A stretch of DNA of 64,000 nt from Geomonas oryzisoli (GTDB taxonomy: Bacteria; Desulfobacterota; Desulfuromonadia; Geobacterales; Geobacteraceae): NCBI RefSeq assembly GCF_018986915.1, contig NZ_CP076723.1, forward strand, positions 4,740,228 through 4,804,227, given 5' to 3'. Shown one piece after another: positions 28,185 through 36,797 of this stretch (positions within the stretch are counted from its first letter, which is position 1; the number at the start of each line of letters is the position of its first letter). The position numbers and the translations under genes were made by a program. The notes beneath the pieces were generated by a model. The model searched no databases and was not told the DNA's origin. It saw nothing but the letters and a program-made list of their open reading frames with translations.

Positions 28185-29372
28185 ATGTCCGCAGCAGTTG
28201 AACTTGGAAAGGGTCTCCACTGGATCGGGGTCAAGGACCCCAGCCTCACCGTCTTCGACGATCTCTTTCCCACCCAGTACGGCACCACCTACAACTCCTA
28301 CCTGGTGCAGGGCCAGTCCCACATCGCCATCATCGATACCGTGAAGGCCAAGCGCTTCGACGAATACCTGGAGAAGATCCGTTCCATCGTCGATCCGGCC
28401 GAGGTCGACTACATCGTCGTGAACCACTCCGAGCCGGACCACTCCGGTTCCCTGTCCCAGCTCCTGAAACACTGCCCGAAGGCGACGGTGGTCTCCAGCC
28501 AGGCCGCGCGCACCTTCCTGGGGAACCAGATCCACCTTCCCTTCGAGTCCCGCATCGTCAAGGACAACGACCAGATCGACCTGGGCGGACGCACGCTGCG
28601 CTTCATCGCCGCGCCGTTTCTGCACTGGCCGGATACCATGTTCACCCTGCTCGAAGAGGACCAGGTGCTTTTCTCCTGCGACGCCTTCGGCTCGCACTAT
28701 TCCCCGGAAGGGCTCTTCGCCGACGAGTGCCCCGATTTCTCCGGTGAAACCCGCTTCTACTTCGACTGCATCATGCGTCCCTTCAAGGAGCGCATCCTGC
28801 AGGCGGTGGCGAAGCTGGACGGCATCGAGCTGAAGATGCTCTGCCCGAGCCACGGCCCGGTGTATCGCAGCGACGCCAGGAAGGCGGTGGAGCTGTACCA
28901 GAAGTGGTCCCAGCCCAAAGCCGCCGGGCGCCGCGTCGCCATCTTCTACATCTCCCCGCACGGCAACACCGAGCAGATGGCCGAGGCGGTGGCCAAGGGC
29001 GCCGGCGAGGCCGGTGTCCACGTCACTCTTTGCCACATCAACCACGCCTCGGTGGCGGATATCCGCGACCTCATGGAGGAGTGCGACGGTCTCATCTTCG
29101 GCACCCCGACCATCAACCGCGACATCCCCAAGCCGATGTGGGACGTCCTTGCCTACCTCTCCACCGTGAGCCTGAAAGGGAACATCGGCGGCGTCTTCGG
29201 CAGCTACGGCTGGTCCGGTGAGGCGTGCCGCATGGCCGAGGAGAGGCTGAAGAGCATGAACTTCAAACTCCCGGTGGCGCTGGTCCGCTCTCCCTTCATG
29301 CCCAAGCCCGAAATCCTCGCCGAGTGCGAGGCCCTGGGGCGCGCCGTGGCCGAAGAGGTTCTCAAAAAGTAG
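28185..29372 (+). CDS. Flavodiiron protein (FprA-type, A-type flavoprotein)
   Basis: A 395-residue soluble enzyme with an N-terminal metallo-beta-lactamase-like domain carrying a diiron site and a C-terminal flavodoxin domain that binds FMN. The diiron ligands appear as the HxExD of NHSEPDHSG and the later histidines and aspartates (LHWPDTM, SCDAFGSH). The flavodoxin part begins near residue 248 (RRVAIFYISPHGNTEQMA). Family members reduce O2 to water or NO to N2O in anaerobes, protecting oxygen-sensitive metabolism. Monocistronic; the upstream gap holds a G/C-rich hairpin (about 28094-28122). Confidence 0.92.
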   Translation: MSAAVELGKGLHWIGVKDPSLTVFDDLFPTQYGTTYNSYLVQGQSHIAIIDTVKAKRFDEYLEKIRSIVDPAEVDYIVVNHSEPDHSGSLSQLLKHCPKATVVSSQAARTFLGNQIHLPFESRIVKDNDQIDLGGRTLRFIAAPFLHWPDTMFTLLEEDQVLFSCDAFGSHYSPEGLFADECPDFSGETRFYFDCIMRPFKERILQAVAKLDGIELKMLCPSHGPVYRSDARKAVELYQKWSQPKAAGRRVAIFYISPHGNTEQMAEAVAKGAGEAGVHVTLCHINHASVADIRDLMEECDGLIFGTPTINRDIPKPMWDVLAYLSTVSLKGNIGGVFGSYGWSGEACRMAEERLKSMNFKLPVALVRSPFMPKPEILAECEALGRAVAEEVLKK

Positions 29373-29408
29373 AAGGATCGTCTCAGGACGCGGCAGCAGG
29401 CAGAACTC

Positions 29409-29512
29409 TCCCGTAGCGTTCCCACCCCCGGAGGGGGAGGGACAGGGAGGGGGCGCGCAGCGTCCTGATACCCTTCTTCCCCCCTCCCGACCTCCCCCCT
29501 CCGGGGGGAGGG
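29409..29512. repeat. Dispersed C/G-rich palindromic repeat (CCTCCCCCTCCGGGG type)
   Basis: Two G/C-rich half-sites around a short unique centre, at the edges of which CCCCCTCC and GGAGGGGG motifs alternate. Similar blocks lie at 31791-31914, 51941-52080 and 61071-61160, always between genes. Confidence 0.65.
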
Positions 29513-29529
29513 GTACCACTCCCAATCCC

Positions 29530-31788
29530 ATGCAGACAACCAGCCAGCACATCGTAGAGGTCGCCATCCCGCTCCCCCTGGAGGGAAGCTTCCACTACCT
29601 GGTGCCCGAGCGTCTGTCATCCGCGGTCCAGGCCGGCAAGCGCGTCCTCGTCCCGTTCGGGAGGCGCAAGGTCACCGGCTACCTTTTGGGCGATGCCGAC
29701 GCGCCCGGCGCGGGCGAGTTGAAGGAAGTGCTCGAGATCCTCGACGAGGAGCCCCTGTTCACCGCGGCCGAGCTCGATTTCTACCGCTGGATCGCCGGCT
29801 ATTACCTGCACCCGTTGGGCGAGGTGATCAAGATGGCGCTCCCGGCCGGGATCAACCTGGTGAGCCGCTACCGCTGCGAGCAGTCCGAGGACGGCACCCC
29901 GGTGCTCAAGGAGTACCTGGCCGGCGGCAAGAGCGTGCGCACCGAGCGGGTCTACACCGCGGACCCCGACTGTACGGCGCGCCCCCGGGGCAAGGGGCTG
30001 GAGATCCTTGAGTACCTGCTGGAGGTCGGCGAGTGTTCCGGCCCGAAGCTCAGGGAGCGCTTCGGCCCCTGCACCGCCCAATTGGGGCGCCTGGTGGAAC
30101 TGGGTGCTGCACGTCTTTCCCAGCGCGAGGTGTACCGCGACCCCTTCAAGGCGAAGGAGTACGGCCACGACGGTCCACTCCCTTTGAACCCCGCCCAGGC
30201 CGAGGCCCTGTGCAAGGTGTCGGCCGCGCTCGCTGCCGGCGAGTTCGCGCCCTTTCTGCTGCACGGCGTCACCGGCAGCGGCAAGACCGAGGTGTACCTG
30301 CAGTCCATCGCGGTGGCGCTCGACGCCGGCAGGAGCGCACTGGTACTGGTCCCCGAGATCGCCCTCACCCCTCAGCTGGTGGGACGCTTCAAGCGTCGCT
30401 TCGACTGCGGCATCGCCGTTTTGCACTCCGGGCTCTCCGACGGGGAGCGCTTCGACGAATGGCGCCGCATCCGGCGCGGCGAGGCAACCATCGTCATCGG
30501 CGCCCGCTCCGCCCTGTTCGCGCCGCTGGAAGGAATCGGGGTGATCGTGGTCGACGAGGAGCACGAGGGGAGCTACAAGCAGTCCGAGGGGGTGCGCTAC
30601 AACGCACGCGACCTGGCGCTGGTCCGCGGCAAGCTCGCCAAGGCCTTGGTGCTCCTGGGCTCGGCGACGCCGCTGGTAACGAGCTACCACGCCGCCCAGA
30701 CCGGCCGGCTCGGATACCTGAGCCTCCCGGACCGGGTGCGCGACCTCCCCATGCCGGAGACGAGGATGCTGGACGCGCGCAACCACAAGGGGGAGATCTT
30801 CCTCCCCGAACTGGTCGAGGCCATGGGGGAGAACCTGGACGCCGGCGGCCAGACTCTGCTCTTTTTGAACCGGCGCGGCTTCGCCACCTACCTCGTCTGC
30901 GAGACCTGCGGACACGTGCTGCGCTGCCCCAACTGCGCCGTGACCCTCACCTACCACCGCATCAAGGGGAAGCACGTCTGTCACTACTGCGACTTCACCA
31001 TGCTCCCGCCGAGCACCTGTCCCGACTGCCAAAGCGGCGCCATCACGCTTCTGGGGCGCGGCACCGAGCGGGTCGAGGACCAGGTGCAGAAGCTTCTTCC
31101 CGACGCGCGGGTGTCCCGCATGGATCGCGATTCCACCCGGGGCAAGGGGGGGCACGCCCGGGTCCTGAAGGAGCTGGAGGAAGGGACGGTCGACATCCTG
31201 ATCGGCACCCAGATGATCGCCAAGGGACACGACTTCCCGGGGGTGACCCTGGTCGGCGTGCTCTCGGCCGACGCCTCGTTGAATCTTCCCGACTTCCGCA
31301 GTGCCGAGCGCACCTTCCAGCTGGTGACCCAGGTGATGGGGCGGGCCGGGCGCGGCGACAAGCCGGGGCGGGTGCTGGTGCAGACGCTGGCGCCGGAGCA
31401 CTACGCGCTCACCCATGCCGTGGCGCACGACTACCTGGGCTTTTACCGGGAGGAGATCGCCTTCCGTGAGGAGGTCGGCTACCCTCCCTTTGCGCACCTG
31501 GCGGCGCTGACCTTTTCGGCGGTGGCGGCGGGGCAGGGGGAGCACGCGGCCGATGAGGCGGCGGCGGTCCTGCGCAGGATCAAGCGCGAGGCGCGGCTCC
31601 GGGTGGAAGTGCTGGGTCCGGTCACGGCTCCCTTGGGCAAGGTGCGGGGGCGGTTTCGCTGGCAGATACTGTTGAAGGGGGTGGAGCGGGCCGACCTGCA
31701 CCGGCTCCTCTTTCATTTCCGGAGCCGCTTCAGCCACCCCTCCACCGTCCGCCTCACCATCGACGTGGACCCGGTGGATATGCTGTAA
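29530..31788 (+). CDS. priA: Primosomal replication restart helicase PriA
   Basis: A 752-residue superfamily 2 DNA helicase that reloads the replisome at stalled forks. The N-terminal 3'-DNA-binding domain is followed by Walker A (GVTGSGKTEVY), the DEEH box (VIVVDEEHEGSYKQ), the zinc-binding cysteines inserted between helicase motifs (CETCGHVLRCPNC and CHYCDF, CPDC) and motifs V and VI (GTQMIAKGHDFPGVTLV, QVMGRAGRGDKPG). Length matches the family. The start lies just after a dispersed repeat, with no strong Shine-Dalgarno sequence. Confidence 0.95.
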   Translation: MQTTSQHIVEVAIPLPLEGSFHYLVPERLSSAVQAGKRVLVPFGRRKVTGYLLGDADAPGAGELKEVLEILDEEPLFTAAELDFYRWIAGYYLHPLGEVIKMALPAGINLVSRYRCEQSEDGTPVLKEYLAGGKSVRTERVYTADPDCTARPRGKGLEILEYLLEVGECSGPKLRERFGPCTAQLGRLVELGAARLSQREVYRDPFKAKEYGHDGPLPLNPAQAEALCKVSAALAAGEFAPFLLHGVTGSGKTEVYLQSIAVALDAGRSALVLVPEIALTPQLVGRFKRRFDCGIAVLHSGLSDGERFDEWRRIRRGEATIVIGARSALFAPLEGIGVIVVDEEHEGSYKQSEGVRYNARDLALVRGKLAKALVLLGSATPLVTSYHAAQTGRLGYLSLPDRVRDLPMPETRMLDARNHKGEIFLPELVEAMGENLDAGGQTLLFLNRRGFATYLVCETCGHVLRCPNCAVTLTYHRIKGKHVCHYCDFTMLPPSTCPDCQSGAITLLGRGTERVEDQVQKLLPDARVSRMDRDSTRGKGGHARVLKELEEGTVDILIGTQMIAKGHDFPGVTLVGVLSADASLNLPDFRSAERTFQLVTQVMGRAGRGDKPGRVLVQTLAPEHYALTHAVAHDYLGFYREEIAFREEVGYPPFAHLAALTFSAVAAGQGEHAADEAAAVLRRIKREARLRVEVLGPVTAPLGKVRGRFRWQILLKGVERADLHRLLFHFRSRFSHPSTVRLTIDVDPVDML

Positions 31789-31790
31789 CT

Positions 31791-31914
31791 CTCCTCCCTC
31801 TCCCCCTCCCTTGACGGGAGGGGGCAGGGTGGTGGGTGAAGCCGCAAGTAGTATGGCAATGGTGGCACCTTCCCCCACCCCCTAACCCCCTCCCGCAAGG
31901 GGAGGGGGAGAGCA
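31791..31914. repeat. Dispersed C/G-rich palindromic repeat
   Basis: Contains CTCCCTTGACGGGAGGGGG and CCCCCTCCCGCAAGGGGAGG as separate small hairpins around a central unique part. Same class as the block at 29409-29512. Confidence 0.65.
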
Positions 31915-31934
31915 TTTTAAACGACAGCTTGAAC

Positions 31935-31969
31935 AAAAAAAGGGCCTCCCGAATCGGGAGGCCCTTTTT
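31935..31969. terminator. Bidirectional terminator between convergent priA and cbcL
   Basis: A-run, AGGGCCTCCCGA paired with TCGGGAGGCCCT, then a T-run. Perfect 12-bp stem, usable in both directions. Confidence 0.9.
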
Positions 31970-31989
31970 GTTGCTGGTTCAGCAGCCGC

Positions 31990-33840
31990 CTAGTGGTGCG
32001 GGTGCATGAAGGCGTAGATCATCAGCATCAGCAGCGAGATGCCGATGAACAGCGCGGTGAAGCCGAAGGTCTTCAGGCAGAAGTCGTAGAAGATGCCGGA
32101 AGATTTCTTGGCCGCGAACTTCTCGGTGATCCCTTCCTTCTCGTAACGGGCCCACTGATCGCCACGCTCTTCGACGAACTCGTGCTTGGACATCTGGCCG
32201 TTGAAGATGACGAAGTCCATCGGGAACTTCTCCGGACGCCCGTGGGTGTTGAAGAAGTGGACCGAGAAGATGAAGCCGGTCGCCAAGAGCGCCTCGTCAG
32301 AGTGGATGATGGTGGCCACGTTGAAGGCCCAGCCCGGCAGGAACATGCCGAAGAACTCGGGGAACCAGAGCATCAGGCCGGAGCCGCCGATGGCGAACAT
32401 ACCCCAGAAGACCGCGATGAAGTCGAATTTCTCCCAGTAGGTCCATCTCTCGAAGGCCGGCTTCGGCCCTTTGAAGAAGAACCAGCGTACCATGCCGATC
32501 ACGTCGGTGATGTCGCGCAGGTTCGGGCAGAGGGAGTCGGGTCCGAAGAGCCTCTGGAAGAAGTTGCCCTTGATGTCCTTCCTGATGAGCAGGAAGTGTA
32601 CGCTCATGAACAGCGCCATGGCGAAGTAGACGAAGGTGATGCCTGCGCAGACCCTGTGGAAGAAGCCTGCGTTGGGTGCCCCGCCGTAGAGATCCATCAG
32701 GAACTTGGCCCAGACCTGGTCGCTGAACTTAAGCGGCAGACCGGTGAGGGAGAGGCCGAGGAAGCTGATGATGACCAGCAGGTGCATGAACACGTGGACC
32801 CTTCTGAAGCGGCGGTACTGCTTGTGCCCGTCGGGTACGTGGTGCAGGATGATGCCCTCTTCCAGAGCTGCAGCCTTCTCACGGTTCTCCACGAAGCCGC
32901 GGATCATCCAGAGCAGGGTGTGAATCCAGAACACGGTGAAGGTACCGACCAGCAGGCCGGTCATCGCGATGAAGGTGTAGAACAGGATGGGATACTTCTC
33001 GCGGTCGTTGTGCTCGCCGTGGGCGTAGAACTTGGTGAAGAGCTGGCTCCCCTTGCTGTGGCACTTGGAGCAGGTCTGGACCAGGTTAGCCGGGTTGACC
33101 GAGGACTTCGGGTCCTTGGAAGGCAGGATGGCGTGCGCGGTGTGGCAGTCGGCGCAGCCGGCGACCTTTTCCGGGTAGCCCAGGCGGTAGTTCTTGCCGT
33201 GGTAGCTCTCCATGTAGCTCTTGACGGCGACTTCGGAGATGTGGTTGCGCTCGACAAGTTTCTCGTCGGCGTGGCAGCGCAGGCAGACCTTGGTGTGGAA
33301 CTCGCGGTTGGAGTGCGAGTTGGGATCGCCCAGCGCTTTGATCTCGTGCAGGTTGTGGCAGTCGTTGCAAGCCGCCGAATCCTGGTTCCCGGCGAGTACG
33401 CCCTTGCCGTGTACCGACTGGGTGAAGCCGCGCTCGTCCTTGTGGCACTGGGTGCACTTGACGAGGACCCTACGTTTGTCCTTGTTCCAGTAGGTGTGGC
33501 TGTGCATGTCGGTGTGGCACTGTGCGCACCCGATGCCCTTCTCGCTGTGGATACTCTTGGCGTGCTCGGCCGCTTCCTTCTTGTGGCAGCGAACGCACTG
33601 GACTTTGCCAACCTTGATCTCGCCCTTCATGTGCTTGGCGAGTTCGACGATCTCGATGTGGCAGCTGGTGCAACCGTTTTTGCCGTGTACGGAGTTGGCC
33701 ATTGCCTCGGCGGAAATCTTGTTGCCGTGGCAGCCCAGGCAGGTTGCCGGGTCGATGGCCAGGCCCTGAGCGGCGAAACCGGGCCGGGCTAGTGCTAGCA
33801 GCAGTAGCAGCGGGATGAGGCGTGTGAAGACTTGAACCAT
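31990..33840 (-). CDS. cbcL: CbcL-like inner-membrane nine-haem cytochrome c / cytochrome b fusion
   Basis: A 616-residue quinol-oxidising cytochrome. After a signal peptide (MVQVFTRLIPLLLLLALARPGFA) come nine CxxCH haem c motifs (CLGCH, CTSCH, CVRCH, CAQCH, CTQCH, CNDCH, CLRCH, CADCH, CSKCH) in about 255 residues. The remaining half is a di-haem b-type membrane domain with at least five hydrophobic segments and paired histidines (for example HVFMHLLVI, HRVCAGITF, SVHFFNTHG). This architecture matches CbcL, which passes electrons from menaquinol to periplasmic cytochromes during Fe(III) oxide respiration at low redox potential in Geobacter. The glmU-glmS neighbourhood also matches my recollection of the G. 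sulfurreducens locus. CAGGAG precedes the ATG. Confidence 0.87.
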   Translation of the reverse strand: MVQVFTRLIPLLLLLALARPGFAAQGLAIDPATCLGCHGNKISAEAMANSVHGKNGCTSCHIEIVELAKHMKGEIKVGKVQCVRCHKKEAAEHAKSIHSEKGIGCAQCHTDMHSHTYWNKDKRRVLVKCTQCHKDERGFTQSVHGKGVLAGNQDSAACNDCHNLHEIKALGDPNSHSNREFHTKVCLRCHADEKLVERNHISEVAVKSYMESYHGKNYRLGYPEKVAGCADCHTAHAILPSKDPKSSVNPANLVQTCSKCHSKGSQLFTKFYAHGEHNDREKYPILFYTFIAMTGLLVGTFTVFWIHTLLWMIRGFVENREKAAALEEGIILHHVPDGHKQYRRFRRVHVFMHLLVIISFLGLSLTGLPLKFSDQVWAKFLMDLYGGAPNAGFFHRVCAGITFVYFAMALFMSVHFLLIRKDIKGNFFQRLFGPDSLCPNLRDITDVIGMVRWFFFKGPKPAFERWTYWEKFDFIAVFWGMFAIGGSGLMLWFPEFFGMFLPGWAFNVATIIHSDEALLATGFIFSVHFFNTHGRPEKFPMDFVIFNGQMSKHEFVEERGDQWARYEKEGITEKFAAKKSSGIFYDFCLKTFGFTALFIGISLLMLMIYAFMHPHH

Positions 33841-34234
33841 TGTAATCTCCTGTATTTAGGATCGTTTTAGAACGCTTTAATCTATTGGGGCGCTCGCAAC
33901 GGCGCCTACTTTAATACGCGCGGCTTCATAAATCAACTGAAAAAGCGCCAATTAATAAGCAGGATACAACCTGTCCGTCTCCCTTTTTCGCTGTCGCAGT
34001 CAGTCCTTTTAGCACAGATGAAAAAGTGTAAATAGGCTAACCAAAACGGCGCAACTGTTTGACTTACCGCAAAATTTATGTCTGGTTCAAAAAGTTACTG
34101 ACAGTGCATTTATGAAGTAAACACAATATCTGCCATTGCGCGGTCACAAGTAAAAATGAGTGAGGGTAGTGTATACGGATCGTGCGAGGGCGGGAGATGC
34201 TACGGTAGCGGCCAATGGGAGTAAAGAGATCCCA
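33841..34234. promoter_or_regulatory. Upstream region of cbcL, A/T-rich
   Basis: A 394-base gap without a gene and clearly lower in G+C than its flanks, upstream of cbcL (read on the minus strand). It holds the cbcL ribosome-binding site and probably its promoter, but no single -35/-10 pair stands out. GGCGC and GCGCC near 33890-33906 could form a small leader hairpin. The radical SAM gene ends at its far side. Confidence 0.45.
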
Positions 34235-36094
34235 TTAAACGTGAAGGCGCGCGACGGGCTCAACTATCCCTTCGGCGAGGGCGAAGCTCAGGAATTCGCG
34301 GGCCTCTTCTTCCGAGAGCCCGGTGCTGCGGCAGAGGGTTCTGGCGCTTTGTTTCCCGTCCAGTGCCAGCAGTAGCTCGAAATAGGGAGGGGAAACCGAC
34401 TCGGTGCAGACCTCGCCGTGCGCAGGGTAGATGAGGGCGCAGGAGCCGGTCGCATTGAAACAGGCACAGAACTCGGCCAGGTCGGGTTCGCCTGCGTCCA
34501 GGATCTCCAGAACCTCGTAGCTGAAGCGCGCCAGTGTGGTGCTGGCGGCGAGCGCCAGCGGCAGCTGCAGCGGGTCGAGGCGGCGCAGCTGTTTCGGCGT
34601 GGGGGGCGTCGGCGGGGCAGCCATCAGCGCCGAGGCGTAGTGGTGATGGTAGTCGGCGAGGTCGAGCGCCAAGGGGAGGAGCTTCGCTTTCTTCCTTTCC
34701 CTGAATATCTGCTCCAGGAACCTTCTCTGCAGCCCCCAGATCTCCTCCTCGGCGATGTCCGCTTCCCCGCGCTCCCCAAGGAAATCGGCGAAGGCGGCGA
34801 GGAATGCGCTCGGCGTCAGCCTCAGGGCCTCGACCACCGAGTTGAACCACGCGACGGCCTTGCCCCGGCTGTAGAAGACGTCACAGGCGGCGGCGAGTCT
34901 GCCGGCCCGGCTCAACTGCTCCGGGGTATAGCCGGGGGTGGCGACCACCGTGTACGGGGGGGCCTCCAGGTGCTGCACCCCCAGCGCCTGCGCCTTGCCG
35001 TACAGCCTCGTTCCGGGCAGAACGGCCAGGGGGAAGATGTCCAGGTGGTTCGGGTAGAGCGAAAGGGCGAAGTCGAGCGAGGACCGGAACAGTTCGGGCG
35101 TGTCGCCCGGGAGACCGTAGATCAGGTCGAAGCCGAAGATGGCGCCGCTCTGGTTCAGGAGGAACGCGCGATTGACGAAGTCGTCCCGGTCGAAGCCGCG
35201 CCCCACGGCGCGCAGGACGGCGGCGTCGGCGCTTTGCAGGCCGATCTGCAGCGAGCAGGTGATCGAGGCGAACAGCTCCGCCATCTCGGCGTCGATGAAC
35301 TCGCTGCGCACCTCGAAGTGGAAGTGGATACCCGGGGCCACCTTCCGGATCAGGCGCAGGATTTCCTTGGCCCGCCTGGCGTCCTTATTGAAGGTGGAGT
35401 CGAGCACGAAGACCTGGGGGACCTGGAGCCGCGCGAACAGGCGCAGTTCGGCCTCGACGCGCTCCATGGCGAAGCGGCGCACCCCTCCGCTGCCCTTGTG
35501 GTCGAAACAGAAGGAGCAGGCGAAGTCGCAGCCGCGCGAGAGTTGCCAGAGCGCGCCCCCGGGGACGGTCGGGTCGAGCCGCCCGGACAGGTACGGCGAC
35601 GGTAGGGAATCGAGGTCGAGCGGGGAGGGGAGAGGCGCCGCAGCATCCCCGGGGAGCACGATACCGGCAATACCCGCCGGCGCGCCGCCGGCTGCGATCC
35701 GGCGGACCGCCTGCACCAGGGTCCCTTCGCCCTCACCGCGGACGATGAAGTCGAACACCCCCTCGTCCAGCAGGCCGGCGGGGTTGGCGGTAGGTTCCGC
35801 GCCGCCGGCGCACAGGATCGCGTCGGGCAAAAGCATGCGCAACTCCCGGGCCACGGCCACGGCATGGTCGCGGCTCCAGACGTAGACGGAGAAGGCGACC
35901 AGCTCGGGTGTGGTCCGGGCTATCTCGCGGGCGCAGCGGGCGGCATCGTCCTGCAGGAAGAACTCGGCGATGGCGGTCTGGAGCGACCCCTGCAGCGCCT
36001 GGTCCGCGAGGAGCGCTTCCTGCAAAAACGCGCAGGCCAGCGGTACCGCTTGCGGGGACGGGTGGGGATGGATAGCGACAAGTGTTATTTTCAT
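34235..36094 (-). CDS. B12-binding-domain radical SAM protein
   Basis: A 619-residue enzyme with an N-terminal cobalamin-binding-type Rossmann domain (residues 1-140; CAGGAEPTANPAGLLDEG and FDFIVRGEGEGTL) and a central radical SAM domain whose cluster motif is CDFACSFC (CxxxCxxC). The C-terminal 200 residues are a family-specific extension ending in a winged-helix-like part (TLCRSTGLSEEEAREFLSFAL). The start ATG at 36094 overlaps the preceding gene's stop by 4 bases (ATGA). The substrate is unknown. Relatives include methyltransferases and ring-forming enzymes. Its position after the 36091 gene and beside cbcL is noted, but a role in cytochrome biogenesis is not shown. Confidence 0.82.
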   Translation of the reverse strand: MKITLVAIHPHPSPQAVPLACAFLQEALLADQALQGSLQTAIAEFFLQDDAARCAREIARTTPELVAFSVYVWSRDHAVAVARELRMLLPDAILCAGGAEPTANPAGLLDEGVFDFIVRGEGEGTLVQAVRRIAAGGAPAGIAGIVLPGDAAAPLPSPLDLDSLPSPYLSGRLDPTVPGGALWQLSRGCDFACSFCFDHKGSGGVRRFAMERVEAELRLFARLQVPQVFVLDSTFNKDARRAKEILRLIRKVAPGIHFHFEVRSEFIDAEMAELFASITCSLQIGLQSADAAVLRAVGRGFDRDDFVNRAFLLNQSGAIFGFDLIYGLPGDTPELFRSSLDFALSLYPNHLDIFPLAVLPGTRLYGKAQALGVQHLEAPPYTVVATPGYTPEQLSRAGRLAAACDVFYSRGKAVAWFNSVVEALRLTPSAFLAAFADFLGERGEADIAEEEIWGLQRRFLEQIFRERKKAKLLPLALDLADYHHHYASALMAAPPTPPTPKQLRRLDPLQLPLALAASTTLARFSYEVLEILDAGEPDLAEFCACFNATGSCALIYPAHGEVCTESVSPPYFELLLALDGKQSARTLCRSTGLSEEEAREFLSFALAEGIVEPVARLHV

Positions 36095-36645
36095 GAAGTC
36101 TTCGGGCGGGCCTTCAGGGAGGGCTTGCCCCCCTCGATCACCACGACGAAATCGACGTCGCGGCAACCGTACTTCTGCATCAGGGCGGGCTTTTGCCGGT
36201 TGATCGCCTCGGCGACCTTTTCCTTGGTGATGTTGTCCACCGGGAGGTTGCAGGCCAGGCGCGCGTTGACGTACTGCTGGAACACGGAATCGATCTGTGT
36301 TTCGTGGGAAGCGGCAGCGGGCTGGGGCTTCTTGTCCTGGGCCTTTTGGGCCTGGTGCAGCGACATCCTGAAGCGGTCTCTCTGGAACTTCCCCTCCTCG
36401 ATGAGGCGGTTGGTGCGGGTCCACTTCTGCTTGTGCACGCTCAGCGTGGCCACCAGGGAATCATATTTGAACCGCTGGCTGGTGTTGGGGATGCTCACGT
36501 TCTGGTAGCGCCTGACCGCCCGCTCCACGGCGTCGAGCAGACGCAGCGGCTCCCTCTTCTCGATTCCGAAGAAGTACTGCTCGTACTTGATCACCAGTTC
36601 GCGCAGGTCAAGCTCAAGCTTGGCTATGTCCTCGGCGACGCCCAT
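36091..36645 (-). CDS. Hypothetical protein, possible MXAN_5187 C-terminal-type domain
   Basis: A 184-residue, mostly helical and basic protein with no enzyme motif. The N-terminal helices (IAKLELDLRELVIKYEQYFFGIEKREP) and the C-terminal YVNARLACNLPVDNITKEKVAEAI segment recall the small domain found at the C-terminus of Myxococcus MXAN_5187-type proteins; this is a recollection and should be tested. It is coupled (4-base overlap) to the radical SAM gene and may be its partner. Confidence 0.6.
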   Translation of the reverse strand: MGVAEDIAKLELDLRELVIKYEQYFFGIEKREPLRLLDAVERAVRRYQNVSIPNTSQRFKYDSLVATLSVHKQKWTRTNRLIEEGKFQRDRFRMSLHQAQKAQDKKPQPAAASHETQIDSVFQQYVNARLACNLPVDNITKEKVAEAINRQKPALMQKYGCRDVDFVVVIEGGKPSLKARPKTS

Positions 36646-36797
36646 GAAACCTCCACTGCAGGACTATAACGGTAAGTTGCGGTTTAGTAAACGATAAAAA
36701 GCGCATGGGCGGCGCGCGGGGCGGGAGTGAAACAGCTTGACCTGACCAGGCATTATTGTTAAAAAAGAGCAATTTGCTCAGCGCAAGGGGGACTACG

